A stretch of 64,000 nt of DNA from Myxococcaceae bacterium. Lineage in GTDB: Bacteria; Myxococcota; Myxococcia; Myxococcales; Myxococcaceae. The DNA is taken from positions 32,013-96,012 of the forward strand of contig JAIBBQ010000005.1 of the NCBI GenBank assembly GCA_019694595.1. The letters are read 5' to 3'. How positions within the stretch are numbered: the first letter of the stretch is position 1; each line of letters begins with the position of its first letter. The position numbers and the translations under genes are program-made. Positions 56,746 through 64,000 of the stretch are shown piece after piece. Below the pieces are notes generated by a model. It was not told the origin of the DNA. It saw nothing but the letters and a program-made list of their open reading frames with translations, and searched no databases.

Positions 56746-57923
56746 GCCCGCTCCAGCAGCATCGCGATGCCTTCGCCGCCGCCGATGCAGAGGCTGGCCA
56801 CGCCGCGCTTCTTGCCGAAGTCCTTGAGCTCGTGGAGCAGCGTCACCACCAGCCGGCAGCCCGAGGCGCCGATGGGGTGCCCGAGCACCACCGCGCCGCC
56901 GCGCGGGTTCACCTTCGCCGGGTCGAGCTTCAGGATCTGGTTGTTGGCGATCGCCACCACCGCGAAGGCCTCGTTGATCTCCCACACGTCGACGTCGGTG
57001 GTGGCGAGCTTGGTCTGCGTCATCAGCTTGGAGATCGCGTCCGCCGGCGCGATGGTGAACTCCACCGGCTTGCGGGCCGCCTGGCTCCAGCCCTTGATGG
57101 TCGCCAGCACGGTGCGGCCTTCGGCCTTGGCCTTCTCCGCCGACATCAGCACCACCGCCGCCGCGCCGTCGTTGATCGACGAGGCGTTGCCGGCGGTGAC
57201 CGTGCCGTCCTTCTGGAAGGCGGGCTTGAGCGTGGGGATCTTCTCGGGCTTGGCGCCCTTGGGGCCTTCGTCCTCGGACACGATGACCGGGTCGCCCTTC
57301 TTCTGGGGCACCGAGACCGGCGCGATCTCCGCCTTGAAGGCGCCTTCCTTCTGCGCGCGAATGGCCCGGTTGGTGGACTCCACCGAGTACTCGTCCTGCA
57401 TGGCGCGCGAGATGTTGCGCTCCTTGGCGCAGACCTCGCCGCAGTTGCCCATGTGCACGTTGTCGTACGGGTCCCACAGACCGTCGTGGATCATCAGGTC
57501 CTTCATCTCCACGTTGCCCATGCGGGCGCCGCCGCGGAGCGTGGACGAGAAGTACGGGGCGTTGCTCATCGACTCCATGCCGCCCGCCACCGCGACGTCG
57601 ATCTCGCCGAGCGCGATCGACTGGTAGGCCTGGGCGATCGCTTTGAGCCCCGAGCCGCAGACCTTGTTGATGGTGGTGCACGGCACCGCGTCGGGGAGCC
57701 CCGCGAAGCGCGACGCCTGCCGCGCCGGCGCCTGGCCGATGCCGCCCTGGAGCACGCAGCCCATGAGCACTTCCTGCACCGCTTCCGGCTTCACCCCGGC
57801 TCGCTCCAGCGCGGCCTTGATCGCCACCGCGCCCAGCTGCGGCGCCGACAGCGAGGACAGCGCGCCCTGAAACGCGCCGATGGGGGTGCGGGCTGCTCCG
57901 ACGATGACGACGTCACGGGCCAT
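56742..57923 (-). CDS. atoB: Acetyl-CoA acetyltransferase (thiolase)
   Basis: The 393-residue protein has the three thiolase signatures: nucleophile Cys89 in INKVCGSGLKA, NGGAVVLGHPIGASG-type motif (NPRGGAVVLGHPIGASG) with the catalytic His, and the CIGGGEG box near the C-terminus with the second Cys. Its size and the neighbouring CoA-transferase genes fit a biosynthetic/degradative acetoacetyl-CoA thiolase rather than the FadA type. ATG 57923 has GGAG seven bases upstream. It starts a nine-gene minus-strand run and is divergent from the GNAT gene at 57985. Confidence 0.95.
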   Translation of the reverse strand: MARDVVIVGAARTPIGAFQGALSSLSAPQLGAVAIKAALERAGVKPEAVQEVLMGCVLQGGIGQAPARQASRFAGLPDAVPCTTINKVCGSGLKAIAQAYQSIALGEIDVAVAGGMESMSNAPYFSSTLRGGARMGNVEMKDLMIHDGLWDPYDNVHMGNCGEVCAKERNISRAMQDEYSVESTNRAIRAQKEGAFKAEIAPVSVPQKKGDPVIVSEDEGPKGAKPEKIPTLKPAFQKDGTVTAGNASSINDGAAAVVLMSAEKAKAEGRTVLATIKGWSQAARKPVEFTIAPADAISKLMTQTKLATTDVDVWEINEAFAVVAIANNQILKLDPAKVNPRGGAVVLGHPIGASGCRLVVTLLHELKDFGKKRGVASLCIGGGEGIAMLLERA

Positions 57924-57984
57924 GGATGTTCTCCGGAGGAGGTCTGACTCCCTTATCAACCCGCCCCGGAGGAGAATCAAGGCG

Positions 57985-58872
57985 ATGTCTTTGACCTTCC
58001 GCGTCGACGATCTGACGGGGGCCACCCAGGCGCTGATCCGCGACCACCTCGCCGGCATGCACCGCAACTCGCCCCCGGGCGCCTGCCACGCCTTCGATCT
58101 CACCGGGCTGCGCCAGCCGTCGGTCACCGTGTGGACCGCGTGGTGGGGCGAGGCGCTCGCCGGCTGCGGCGCCCTGCACCGCCTCGATGCCCGGCGTGGC
58201 GAGCTCAAGACCATGCGCGTCGCCGACGCCTTCCTCGGCCAGGGCATCGGGCGCGCCCTGCTCGAGCACCTGGTGGGCGAGGCCAGGCGGGAGGGCCTCG
58301 AGAGCCTCTGGCTCGAGACCGGACGCGGGCCCGCGTTCGACCCCGCCACCACGCTGTACCTGAGCGCCGGGTTCGAGCGGTGCGGGCCGTTCGGCGACTA
58401 CGTCGACGACGGCTTCAGCGTCTTCATGACCCGAGCGCTGTGCGGCCGTCGAAGGCCGGCTAGCCGCAGTAGACGACCGTGCCGTTCTCCATCTGGCAAG
58501 TCTGCCCGGAGCACGAGACCTTGCAGCCCTGGCACGCCTCGCAGGTGTAGGCCGCGCATTCCTGGAGGAAGCACACCTGCGGCATCTCGCGGTCGCAGGT
58601 GTAGTGGTTCTGCACCTCGCAGCTCCGGTTGCCAGCGGCATACGCGAGGCAGGCCGCCGGAAGCGCCTGCTCCATCCGGGTGCAGGACTCGACTCGACTC
58701 GAGAGTCCGGCATCGCCGCAGTCGGGAACGGCCATCGCCCAGTCGAGGCAGGGCGTTCCCGGGCCGGCGTCGAAAGGTTCCCCAACACCAGCGTCGCGAC
58801 GACCCGCGTCGGCGCTGCCAGAATCCATGGTGCCCGAGACGGGCCCACACGCGGCCAGGACGACGAAGATGA
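57985..58872 (+). CDS. GNAT acetyltransferase with an unusual open C-terminal extension
   Basis: Residues 1-153 form a GNAT domain: LKTMRVADAFLGQGIGRALLEHLV gives the acetyl-CoA-binding Q/RxxGxG/A, and TLYLSAGFERCGPFGDY, then FSVFMTRAL, is the usual end of this subfamily. No stop codon follows there: the frame stays open for another ~140 Arg/Ser/Pro-rich codons to TGA 58872, antisense to the lipoprotein gene at 58460-58885. The extension is likely the result of a lost stop and not functional. GGAGGAGA lies upstream of ATG 57985. Substrate unknown. Confidence 0.75.
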   Translation: MSLTFRVDDLTGATQALIRDHLAGMHRNSPPGACHAFDLTGLRQPSVTVWTAWWGEALAGCGALHRLDARRGELKTMRVADAFLGQGIGRALLEHLVGEARREGLESLWLETGRGPAFDPATTLYLSAGFERCGPFGDYVDDGFSVFMTRALCGRRRPASRSRRPCRSPSGKSARSTRPCSPGTPRRCRPRIPGGSTPAASRGRRCSGSAPRSSGCQRHTRGRPPEAPAPSGCRTRLDSRVRHRRSRERPSPSRGRAFPGRRRKVPQHQRRDDPRRRCQNPWCPRRAHTRPGRRR

Positions 58873-58885
58873 GCGGCGCGCGCAT
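58460..58885 (-). CDS. Cys-rich lipoprotein of unknown function
   Basis: The 141-residue product has a lipoprotein signal (MRAPLIFVVLAACG, lipobox LAAC), an Asp/Gly/Ser/Ala-rich linker (DSGSADAGRRDAG) and a C-terminal domain with about fourteen cysteines in short spacings (YTCEACQGCKVSCSGQTC), implying several disulfides and an extracytoplasmic location. ATG 58885 is used; 58912 is an alternative start. The gene is opposite to, and overlapped by, the run-on of the GNAT frame; its clear signal peptide and composition support it being the real gene there. Confidence 0.75.
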   Translation of the reverse strand: MRAPLIFVVLAACGPVSGTMDSGSADAGRRDAGVGEPFDAGPGTPCLDWAMAVPDCGDAGLSSRVESCTRMEQALPAACLAYAAGNRSCEVQNHYTCDREMPQVCFLQECAAYTCEACQGCKVSCSGQTCQMENGTVVYCG

Positions 58886-58952
58886 CGTGAGCCCCCGACG
58901 ATTTCCGGCCACGCGGGAGCTTGGTCCAGGCCGCCCGCCCCCCGCAAACGAC

Positions 58953-58988
58953 GAAGCCCGGCGCTCCGTGACGGAGACACCGGGCTTC
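58953..58988 (-). terminator. Hairpin downstream of rpsA
   Basis: GAAGCCCGG (58953-58961) pairs perfectly with CCGGGCTTC (58980-58988); CTCCG and CGGAG inside the loop can form a second stem. It lies 22 bases past the rpsA stop (minus strand). Downstream in that direction is CGTCGTTTGCGG, only a weak T-run. Confidence 0.7.
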
Positions 58989-59010
58989 GCTCGCGACGAC
59001 GGGAGCTGAC

Positions 59011-60723
<1,713 letters not shown>

Positions 60724-60778
60724 AGGTGAGAGTTTTCCTTAGTTCTGCACACTGCACCCCGGTCGGACGACCACCTGT

Positions 60779-60801
60779 CGAGCGCGGGGCATCGGCGCTC
60801 G
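60779..60801 (-). promoter_or_regulatory. Hairpin in the rpsA leader
   Basis: CGAGCGC (60779-60785) and GCGCTCG (60795-60801) are exact inverted repeats around a nine-base loop, about 55 bases before the rpsA ATG and inside the predicted 5' leader. S1 is known in other bacteria to repress its own mRNA through a structured leader, so this may be an autoregulatory element. That role is inference. Confidence 0.45.
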
Positions 60802-60840
60802 AAAGTGCTTCTTCGCCACCCTGGCGATGGAAGGGGGCGG

Positions 60841-60870
60841 ACCCTAGGCAAGGGGCCGAACGGCCGTCAA
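60841..60870 (-). promoter_or_regulatory. Sigma-70-like promoter of rpsA
   Basis: On the minus strand, TTGACG (60870-60865) and TAGGGT (60846-60841) lie 18 bases apart. TTGACG matches five of six -35 consensus bases, and TAGGGT keeps the T, A and final T of a -10. The predicted transcript begins near 60834, leaving a leader of about 110 bases. Confidence 0.6.
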
Positions 60871-60898
60871 GGCGGGGGGCGCCGAAGGCCCCGGAACG

Positions 60899-61672
60899 TC
60901 ACTTCGCCTTGTCGAGGCGCGGGTAGAAGGCCGCCAGGGCCGGATCCGGCAGCCGCAGCGAATAGACCTCTTCCCCCAGCGCCGCCACGGCGTCGTCCAG
61001 CACCGCCTCGGCGTCCTTCTCTTCTTCCTCGTGCGCGGCGATGGCCTCGTCGAGCGACTGCATCCGCTCCTCGTGCTCGGCCTTGCGGACCTCGCCCTCG
61101 TCTTCCATCTCCAGGAGCCGCTTGTGCGCGAGGATCCCCTGGGCGCCGGGCTGGCCGGGCTTGGGGGTGAGGATGAGATCCAGCTCCCGGTCCATCTCCT
61201 CGAGGTCGCGGTCCTTGCGCATCACCTTGATGCGCGCGCGCTTCAGGTTCTCCGCCGACAGGCGCACCTTGTCCGGCTGATGCGCGAACTTGAGCTCGAA
61301 CTCCTTGTGCTGGGCCTCGGCGCGCTTGATCGACGTCTTCTCGTACCGGAGCGCCGCCTTCTGCGACGACAGCGTCTTGCGCAGCTCGCGGCTGCGGCCT
61401 TCGACGCCTTCCACCGCCTTGCGCCACTTCTTGACGATCTCTTCCTGCTCGGTGCGCTCGGCCGACTGCGCTTCCAGGAAGTCCTGGTACGCGGCGTCCT
61501 CGTCGTTCATCTCCTGCTCGAGCGCTTCCTTCTCCTCGCGCACCGCCAGCAGGGTGTCCTCGGCGGCGAACACCTCTTCCATCGTCGCCGGAGGGTTCGG
61601 CTTGCTGCCCAGCCGCTCCCGCGCCAGATCTCCCAGCTGCAACAGCAGCTCTTCGTAGCTTTCTTTCGCCAT
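60899..61672 (-). CDS. Coiled-coil protein of unknown function
   Basis: The 257-residue protein is almost entirely heptad-patterned charged helix (EEKEALEQEMNDEDAAYQD, RKTLSSQKAALRYEKTSIK, KRLLEMEDEGEVRKAEHEE) and has no signal peptide or membrane segment. I recognise no conserved domain. It could be a structural or scaffolding protein. It precedes rpsA by 175 bases on the same strand, but rpsA has its own promoter in that gap. ATG 61672 starts MAKESYEELLLQLGDLA. Confidence 0.7.
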   Translation of the reverse strand: MAKESYEELLLQLGDLARERLGSKPNPPATMEEVFAAEDTLLAVREEKEALEQEMNDEDAAYQDFLEAQSAERTEQEEIVKKWRKAVEGVEGRSRELRKTLSSQKAALRYEKTSIKRAEAQHKEFELKFAHQPDKVRLSAENLKRARIKVMRKDRDLEEMDRELDLILTPKPGQPGAQGILAHKRLLEMEDEGEVRKAEHEERMQSLDEAIAAHEEEEKDAEAVLDDAVAALGEEVYSLRLPDPALAAFYPRLDKAK

Positions 61673-61708
61673 CGCGCTGGGGCGTACGTTTAGCAGACGG
61701 CGCCGGAA

Positions 61709-62395
61709 TCAGAAGGCCAGCGCGACGACCACCGCGAAGCCCAGCGCACCGAAGAGCGTCAGCAAGGCCCCGAAGCGCCAGCCGAGCGACCGCCAGCGCA
61801 GGGCGAGCACCGCGGCGGCCAGCGACGCCAGGGCGCCGCAGCCCAGGAGCCAGGGAGCGGCCGCCCGCCGTGGCACATCGCGGGCGCGCACCAGGGTGAC
61901 CGACGTCGTTCTCCCCTGCGCGGTCGCCTCGCGGACCTCGCCGCCCAGGTCGCTCGAGAGCCGCACCGAGTAGCCCGCGGGCAGCACCCGCAGCACCCGG
62001 AAGTCCTGGCTCAGCTCGCCGGGCGGACACGTGAAGCCGGCGGTGAGCTCGAGATAGCCGTCGCGCAGGAACGCCGCCTCTCCGAAGCGGAGGCAGGCGG
62101 CCGAGGCCCGCAGCGGCACCTGATCCCACACGCCGGCCACGAGCGCCGCGGTCCGCGCGTCGAGATCGGCCTGGTCGAGCCGGCCGTCGTCGTCGGCGTC
62201 GAGCGGGGCCAGCAGGGCGAGCGTCTGCGCGGTGGCGGTGATCGACTCGGTCAGCCCGCCGTCGGGGGTGTCCCGGAGTCGGACCCCGAGCAGGTCGGCC
62301 TCGTGGGCCGACGCCGCGGCTGCGCCGAGCACCACCGCCGCTGCCAGCGCGCGCCACACGGGCGTCGATTTGCCTGCCCCCCGGGTTTTTCGCAA
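61709..62395 (-). CDS. Secreted, membrane-anchored protein with an EF-hand-like loop
   Basis: The 228-residue product begins with a signal peptide (VWRALAAAVVLGAAAASA if GTG 62359 is used; TTG 62395 adds 12 residues), followed by HEADLLGVRL. The extracytoplasmic part holds DADDDGRLDQADLDA, a good calcium-binding EF-hand/dockerin-type loop, and a cysteine pair (ACLRFGE, FTCPPG). The C-terminal ~40 residues form two hydrophobic helices (LLGCGALASLAAAVLAL and ALLTLFGALGFAVVVALAF). I recognise no known family. It is divergent from the SDR gene, 29 bases away. Confidence 0.65.
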   Translation of the reverse strand: MRKTRGAGKSTPVWRALAAAVVLGAAAASAHEADLLGVRLRDTPDGGLTESITATAQTLALLAPLDADDDGRLDQADLDARTAALVAGVWDQVPLRASAACLRFGEAAFLRDGYLELTAGFTCPPGELSQDFRVLRVLPAGYSVRLSSDLGGEVREATAQGRTTSVTLVRARDVPRRAAAPWLLGCGALASLAAAVLALRWRSLGWRFGALLTLFGALGFAVVVALAF

Positions 62396-62424
62396 AGCGC
62401 TTCTTTAGTAAGGCCTCACCCCAC

Positions 62425-63387
62425 GTGAGCGGCGCCGGGGAGGACCGGGGACTGGTGGTGGGGGTGACCGGCGCGTCGTCCGACCTCGGCCGGTTGCTGC
62501 TGCCCCGGCTGGCCGCCGATCCGCGCGTCTCCCGCATCGTCGCCTTCGACGTGGCCGCCCCGGCGCCGGTGCCCAAGCTCGAGGTCCTGAAGATCGACCT
62601 CACCCGCCCGGGGAGCGAGCCGGCGCTGATCGAGACCTTCCGGTCCTTCGGGCTCGATGCGCTGTACCACCTGGCGTTCCTGTCCTCTCGGGTGCGCGGC
62701 GCGTCGTTCGCCCACGAGCTCGAGGTGATCGGCTCGATGCACGTGCTCGCCGCTGCCGGGGCCACCGCGCTGCCGCGCCTCATCGTCGCGTCGACCACCG
62801 CGCTCTACGGCGCGCGCACCGACGCGCCCGGGATCCTGGTCGAAGAGCAGCCGCTGCGCGGGCCGAGGGCGAGCCGCTTCATCCACGACAAGATCGAGGT
62901 CGAGCGCCAGCTCGAGAGCTTCCGGCAGCGCCACCCCGAGACCCAGGTCGCGGTGCTCCGCTTCGCTCCCATCGTCGGGCCCGACGTCGACAACCCCATC
63001 TCCCGCTGGCTGCGCACCAAGGTCTTCCCCCTGCCCCTGGGGTTCGACCCGCTCTGGCAGGTGGTGCACCAGGACGACGCCGCCACTGCGCTGATCCAGG
63101 CGCTGACCTCCACCGCCGAAGGCCCCTTCAACATCGCCTGCGACGAGGTACTCCCGCTGAGCGCGGTGGTCCGCCAGGCGGGCGGCGTCGCGGTGCCGGT
63201 GCCCGGCACGGTGCTCGAAGGCGTGCTGGAGGTGATGTCGCGTGCCGGGCTCCCCACGGCGCAGCCCAGCCTCCTCGAGTACCTGCGTCACAGCTGGGTG
63301 GCCGACGTCGCCCGGGCGCGCGAGGTGCTGGGCTTCGTTCCGCGCTATACGGCACTGGCCGCGCTCCGTACGACGCGGGGGGCATGA
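62425..63387 (+). CDS. Atypical NAD-dependent epimerase/dehydratase (extended SDR)
   Basis: The 320-residue protein has a Rossmann fold with VTGASSDLGRLLLP (Gly-rich motif at 16-22), VIVAFDVA-type second strand, and VASTTALYG as the active-site strand. In the usual YxxxK position it has FIHDK, so the catalytic Tyr is replaced by Phe while Lys is kept; it may bind nucleotide-sugars without acting as a normal epimerase. GTG 62425 is the start; a weak TAGTAA-type -10 lies just upstream. Its stop overlaps the next ATG by four bases (ATGA), so it is coupled to the gene at 63384. Confidence 0.82.
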   Translation: MSGAGEDRGLVVGVTGASSDLGRLLLPRLAADPRVSRIVAFDVAAPAPVPKLEVLKIDLTRPGSEPALIETFRSFGLDALYHLAFLSSRVRGASFAHELEVIGSMHVLAAAGATALPRLIVASTTALYGARTDAPGILVEEQPLRGPRASRFIHDKIEVERQLESFRQRHPETQVAVLRFAPIVGPDVDNPISRWLRTKVFPLPLGFDPLWQVVHQDDAATALIQALTSTAEGPFNIACDEVLPLSAVVRQAGGVAVPVPGTVLEGVLEVMSRAGLPTAQPSLLEYLRHSWVADVARAREVLGFVPRYTALAALRTTRGA

Positions 63388-64000
63388 CGATGGGGACCAA
63401 GGGCGTCCTGGGAAACGATCCGTTCCGCCGCGGCGCCGCCGCCCGCGAAGGCGCGAGCCCTGCCGAGCCGGCCGCCCCCATCCGCGAGCCCAAGGTCCGC
63501 AAGGCACCTCGCCCCGAGTCCGCTCAGCCCAAGCGCACCCAGTCGTTTCCGGGCGCCACCGCGGGCGCGACCAACGCGCCGGTCCGCGAAGCGCTCAAGG
63601 CGATGCGCTCGGGGGCCCAGCCTGCCGGCGCCTCGCCGCCCCACCCGCCCCCGCTGCCCACGCGCGAGAAGGTGCTGGGCGACGGCCCCACGGCTCCGAT
63701 TCCCCGCCCACAGGCACACAAGAACGTGGTCCGCGCCGCACTGGCTGACCTCGCGCCCGCGCCCACCCAGCCGATGCCGTCGCGGCACGCCGCCAAGCCT
63801 CCGCCTGCCAAGACTCGGCCTGCCCCCGTGCCGAAGAAGGGCAGCCGCCCCACCAAGGCGAAGAGCGCGCGGGCCGCGAAGGGCCGCAAGCCCGGCGTGG
63901 CTGCGCAGGTCACCGCGCCCATTCCGGTGGCGCAGGCGGCCTCGCCGGTCGGCCTGCGCCTGCCGCTCTCGGCGCCGGGGCCGCACGTGAACTCCCCCGA
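63384..64000 (+). CDS. Start of a truncated gene with a long low-complexity N-terminus; possible acyltransferase
   Basis: The frame opens at ATG 63384 and continues to the window end without a stop (205 codons). It begins MTMGTKGVLGNDPFRRGAA and then is rich in Pro, Ala, Lys and Arg with no folded domain visible. Myxobacterial lysophospholipid acyltransferase-like proteins paired with an SDR can carry such a GNDPFxRGAA start, as I recall, but the catalytic part would lie beyond the window. The identification is therefore a guess. ATG 63390 is an alternative start. It is coupled to the SDR gene by an ATGA overlap. Confidence 0.45.
   Translation, partial: MTMGTKGVLGNDPFRRGAAAREGASPAEPAAPIREPKVRKAPRPESAQPKRTQSFPGATAGATNAPVREALKAMRSGAQPAGASPPHPPPLPTREKVLGDGPTAPIPRPQAHKNVVRAALADLAPAPTQPMPSRHAAKPPPAKTRPAPVPKKGSRPTKAKSARAAKGRKPGVAAQVTAPIPVAQAASPVGLRLPLSAPGPHVNSP

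Overview
The window is GC-rich, gene-dense chromosomal DNA from a member of the Myxococcota (myxobacteria), most likely near the Myxococcus/Archangium side, though the family cannot be fixed from sequence alone. Support comes from TIGR02266-type PilZ proteins (one fused to an Hsp70), many short lipoproteins with Asp/Ala/Gly-rich linkers after the lipobox, an S46 peptidase, strong G/C bias at third codon positions, and several large proteins of mixed architecture. I see no rRNA, tRNA, insertion sequence, phage or CRISPR array, and no gene-free stretch longer than 300 bases; the longest is about 250 bases upstream of aceB. Only the first ~580 bases look compositionally foreign.

Layout. 1-5651 (+): a DUF6941-like gene, then a B12-dependent acyl-CoA mutase split into large subunit and B12-binding subunit with two unrelated genes between them, then HMG-CoA lyase. 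5657-8863 (-): an unknown protein and a PilZ-Hsp70 fusion. 8988-14457 (mostly +): a VWA lipoprotein, guaB, a small lipoprotein on the other strand, and guaA. 14468-20916 (-): a rhomboid-Sel1 fusion, an S46 peptidase, a secreted HExxxH protein and a lipoprotein. 21055-21612 (+): a small lipoprotein. 34201 down to 21606 (-): a compact run of fourteen genes: acyl-CoA dehydrogenase, unknown, meaB, rnc, three cyclophilins, era, der, a YfgM-like TPR protein, a BamB-like propeller, mutT, an RNase H-like exonuclease and a GAF histidine kinase.

34450-37244 (+): the glyoxylate shunt genes aceB-aceA behind a recognisable promoter. 37254-40146 (-): two small membrane/secreted proteins, an acyl-CoA carboxylase beta subunit and an AUH-like methylglutaconyl-CoA hydratase. 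40178-42034 (+): a Tim44/zinc-ribbon/TerB membrane protein. 47718 down to 42042 (-): seven genes, including DedA, a cyclic-nucleotide-binding protein, a TPR protein and a CsgG-like protein. 47891-50179 (+): a large CorA-like membrane protein. 57923 down to 50185 (-): thiolase, both CoA-transferase subunits, PilZ, an RlmD-type methyltransferase, a CoxE-like VWA protein, miaB, a VanZ-like protein and a small secreted repeat protein that looks like a 7(1) septoil-knot protein. 57985-64000: a GNAT gene, a Cys-rich lipoprotein, rpsA, a coiled-coil protein, a membrane-anchored protein, an atypical SDR and the start of a truncated gene.

How the genes fit together. Much of the metabolism here burns branched-chain and fatty acyl-CoAs: the B12 mutase with its chaperone MeaB, acyl-CoA dehydrogenase, MCC-like carboxylase beta, AUH-like hydratase, HMG-CoA lyase, acetoacetate CoA-transferase and acetyl-CoA acetyltransferase, with aceBA turning the acetyl-CoA into C4 acids. 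Active-site residues of the mutase match isobutyryl-CoA mutase better than methylmalonyl-CoA mutase. The remaining genes are mostly translation and RNA housekeeping (rnc, era, der, miaB, rlmD-type, rpsA), purine synthesis (guaA, guaB) and envelope proteins. Four-base GTGA or ATGA stop/start overlaps are frequent, so translational coupling is probably widespread.
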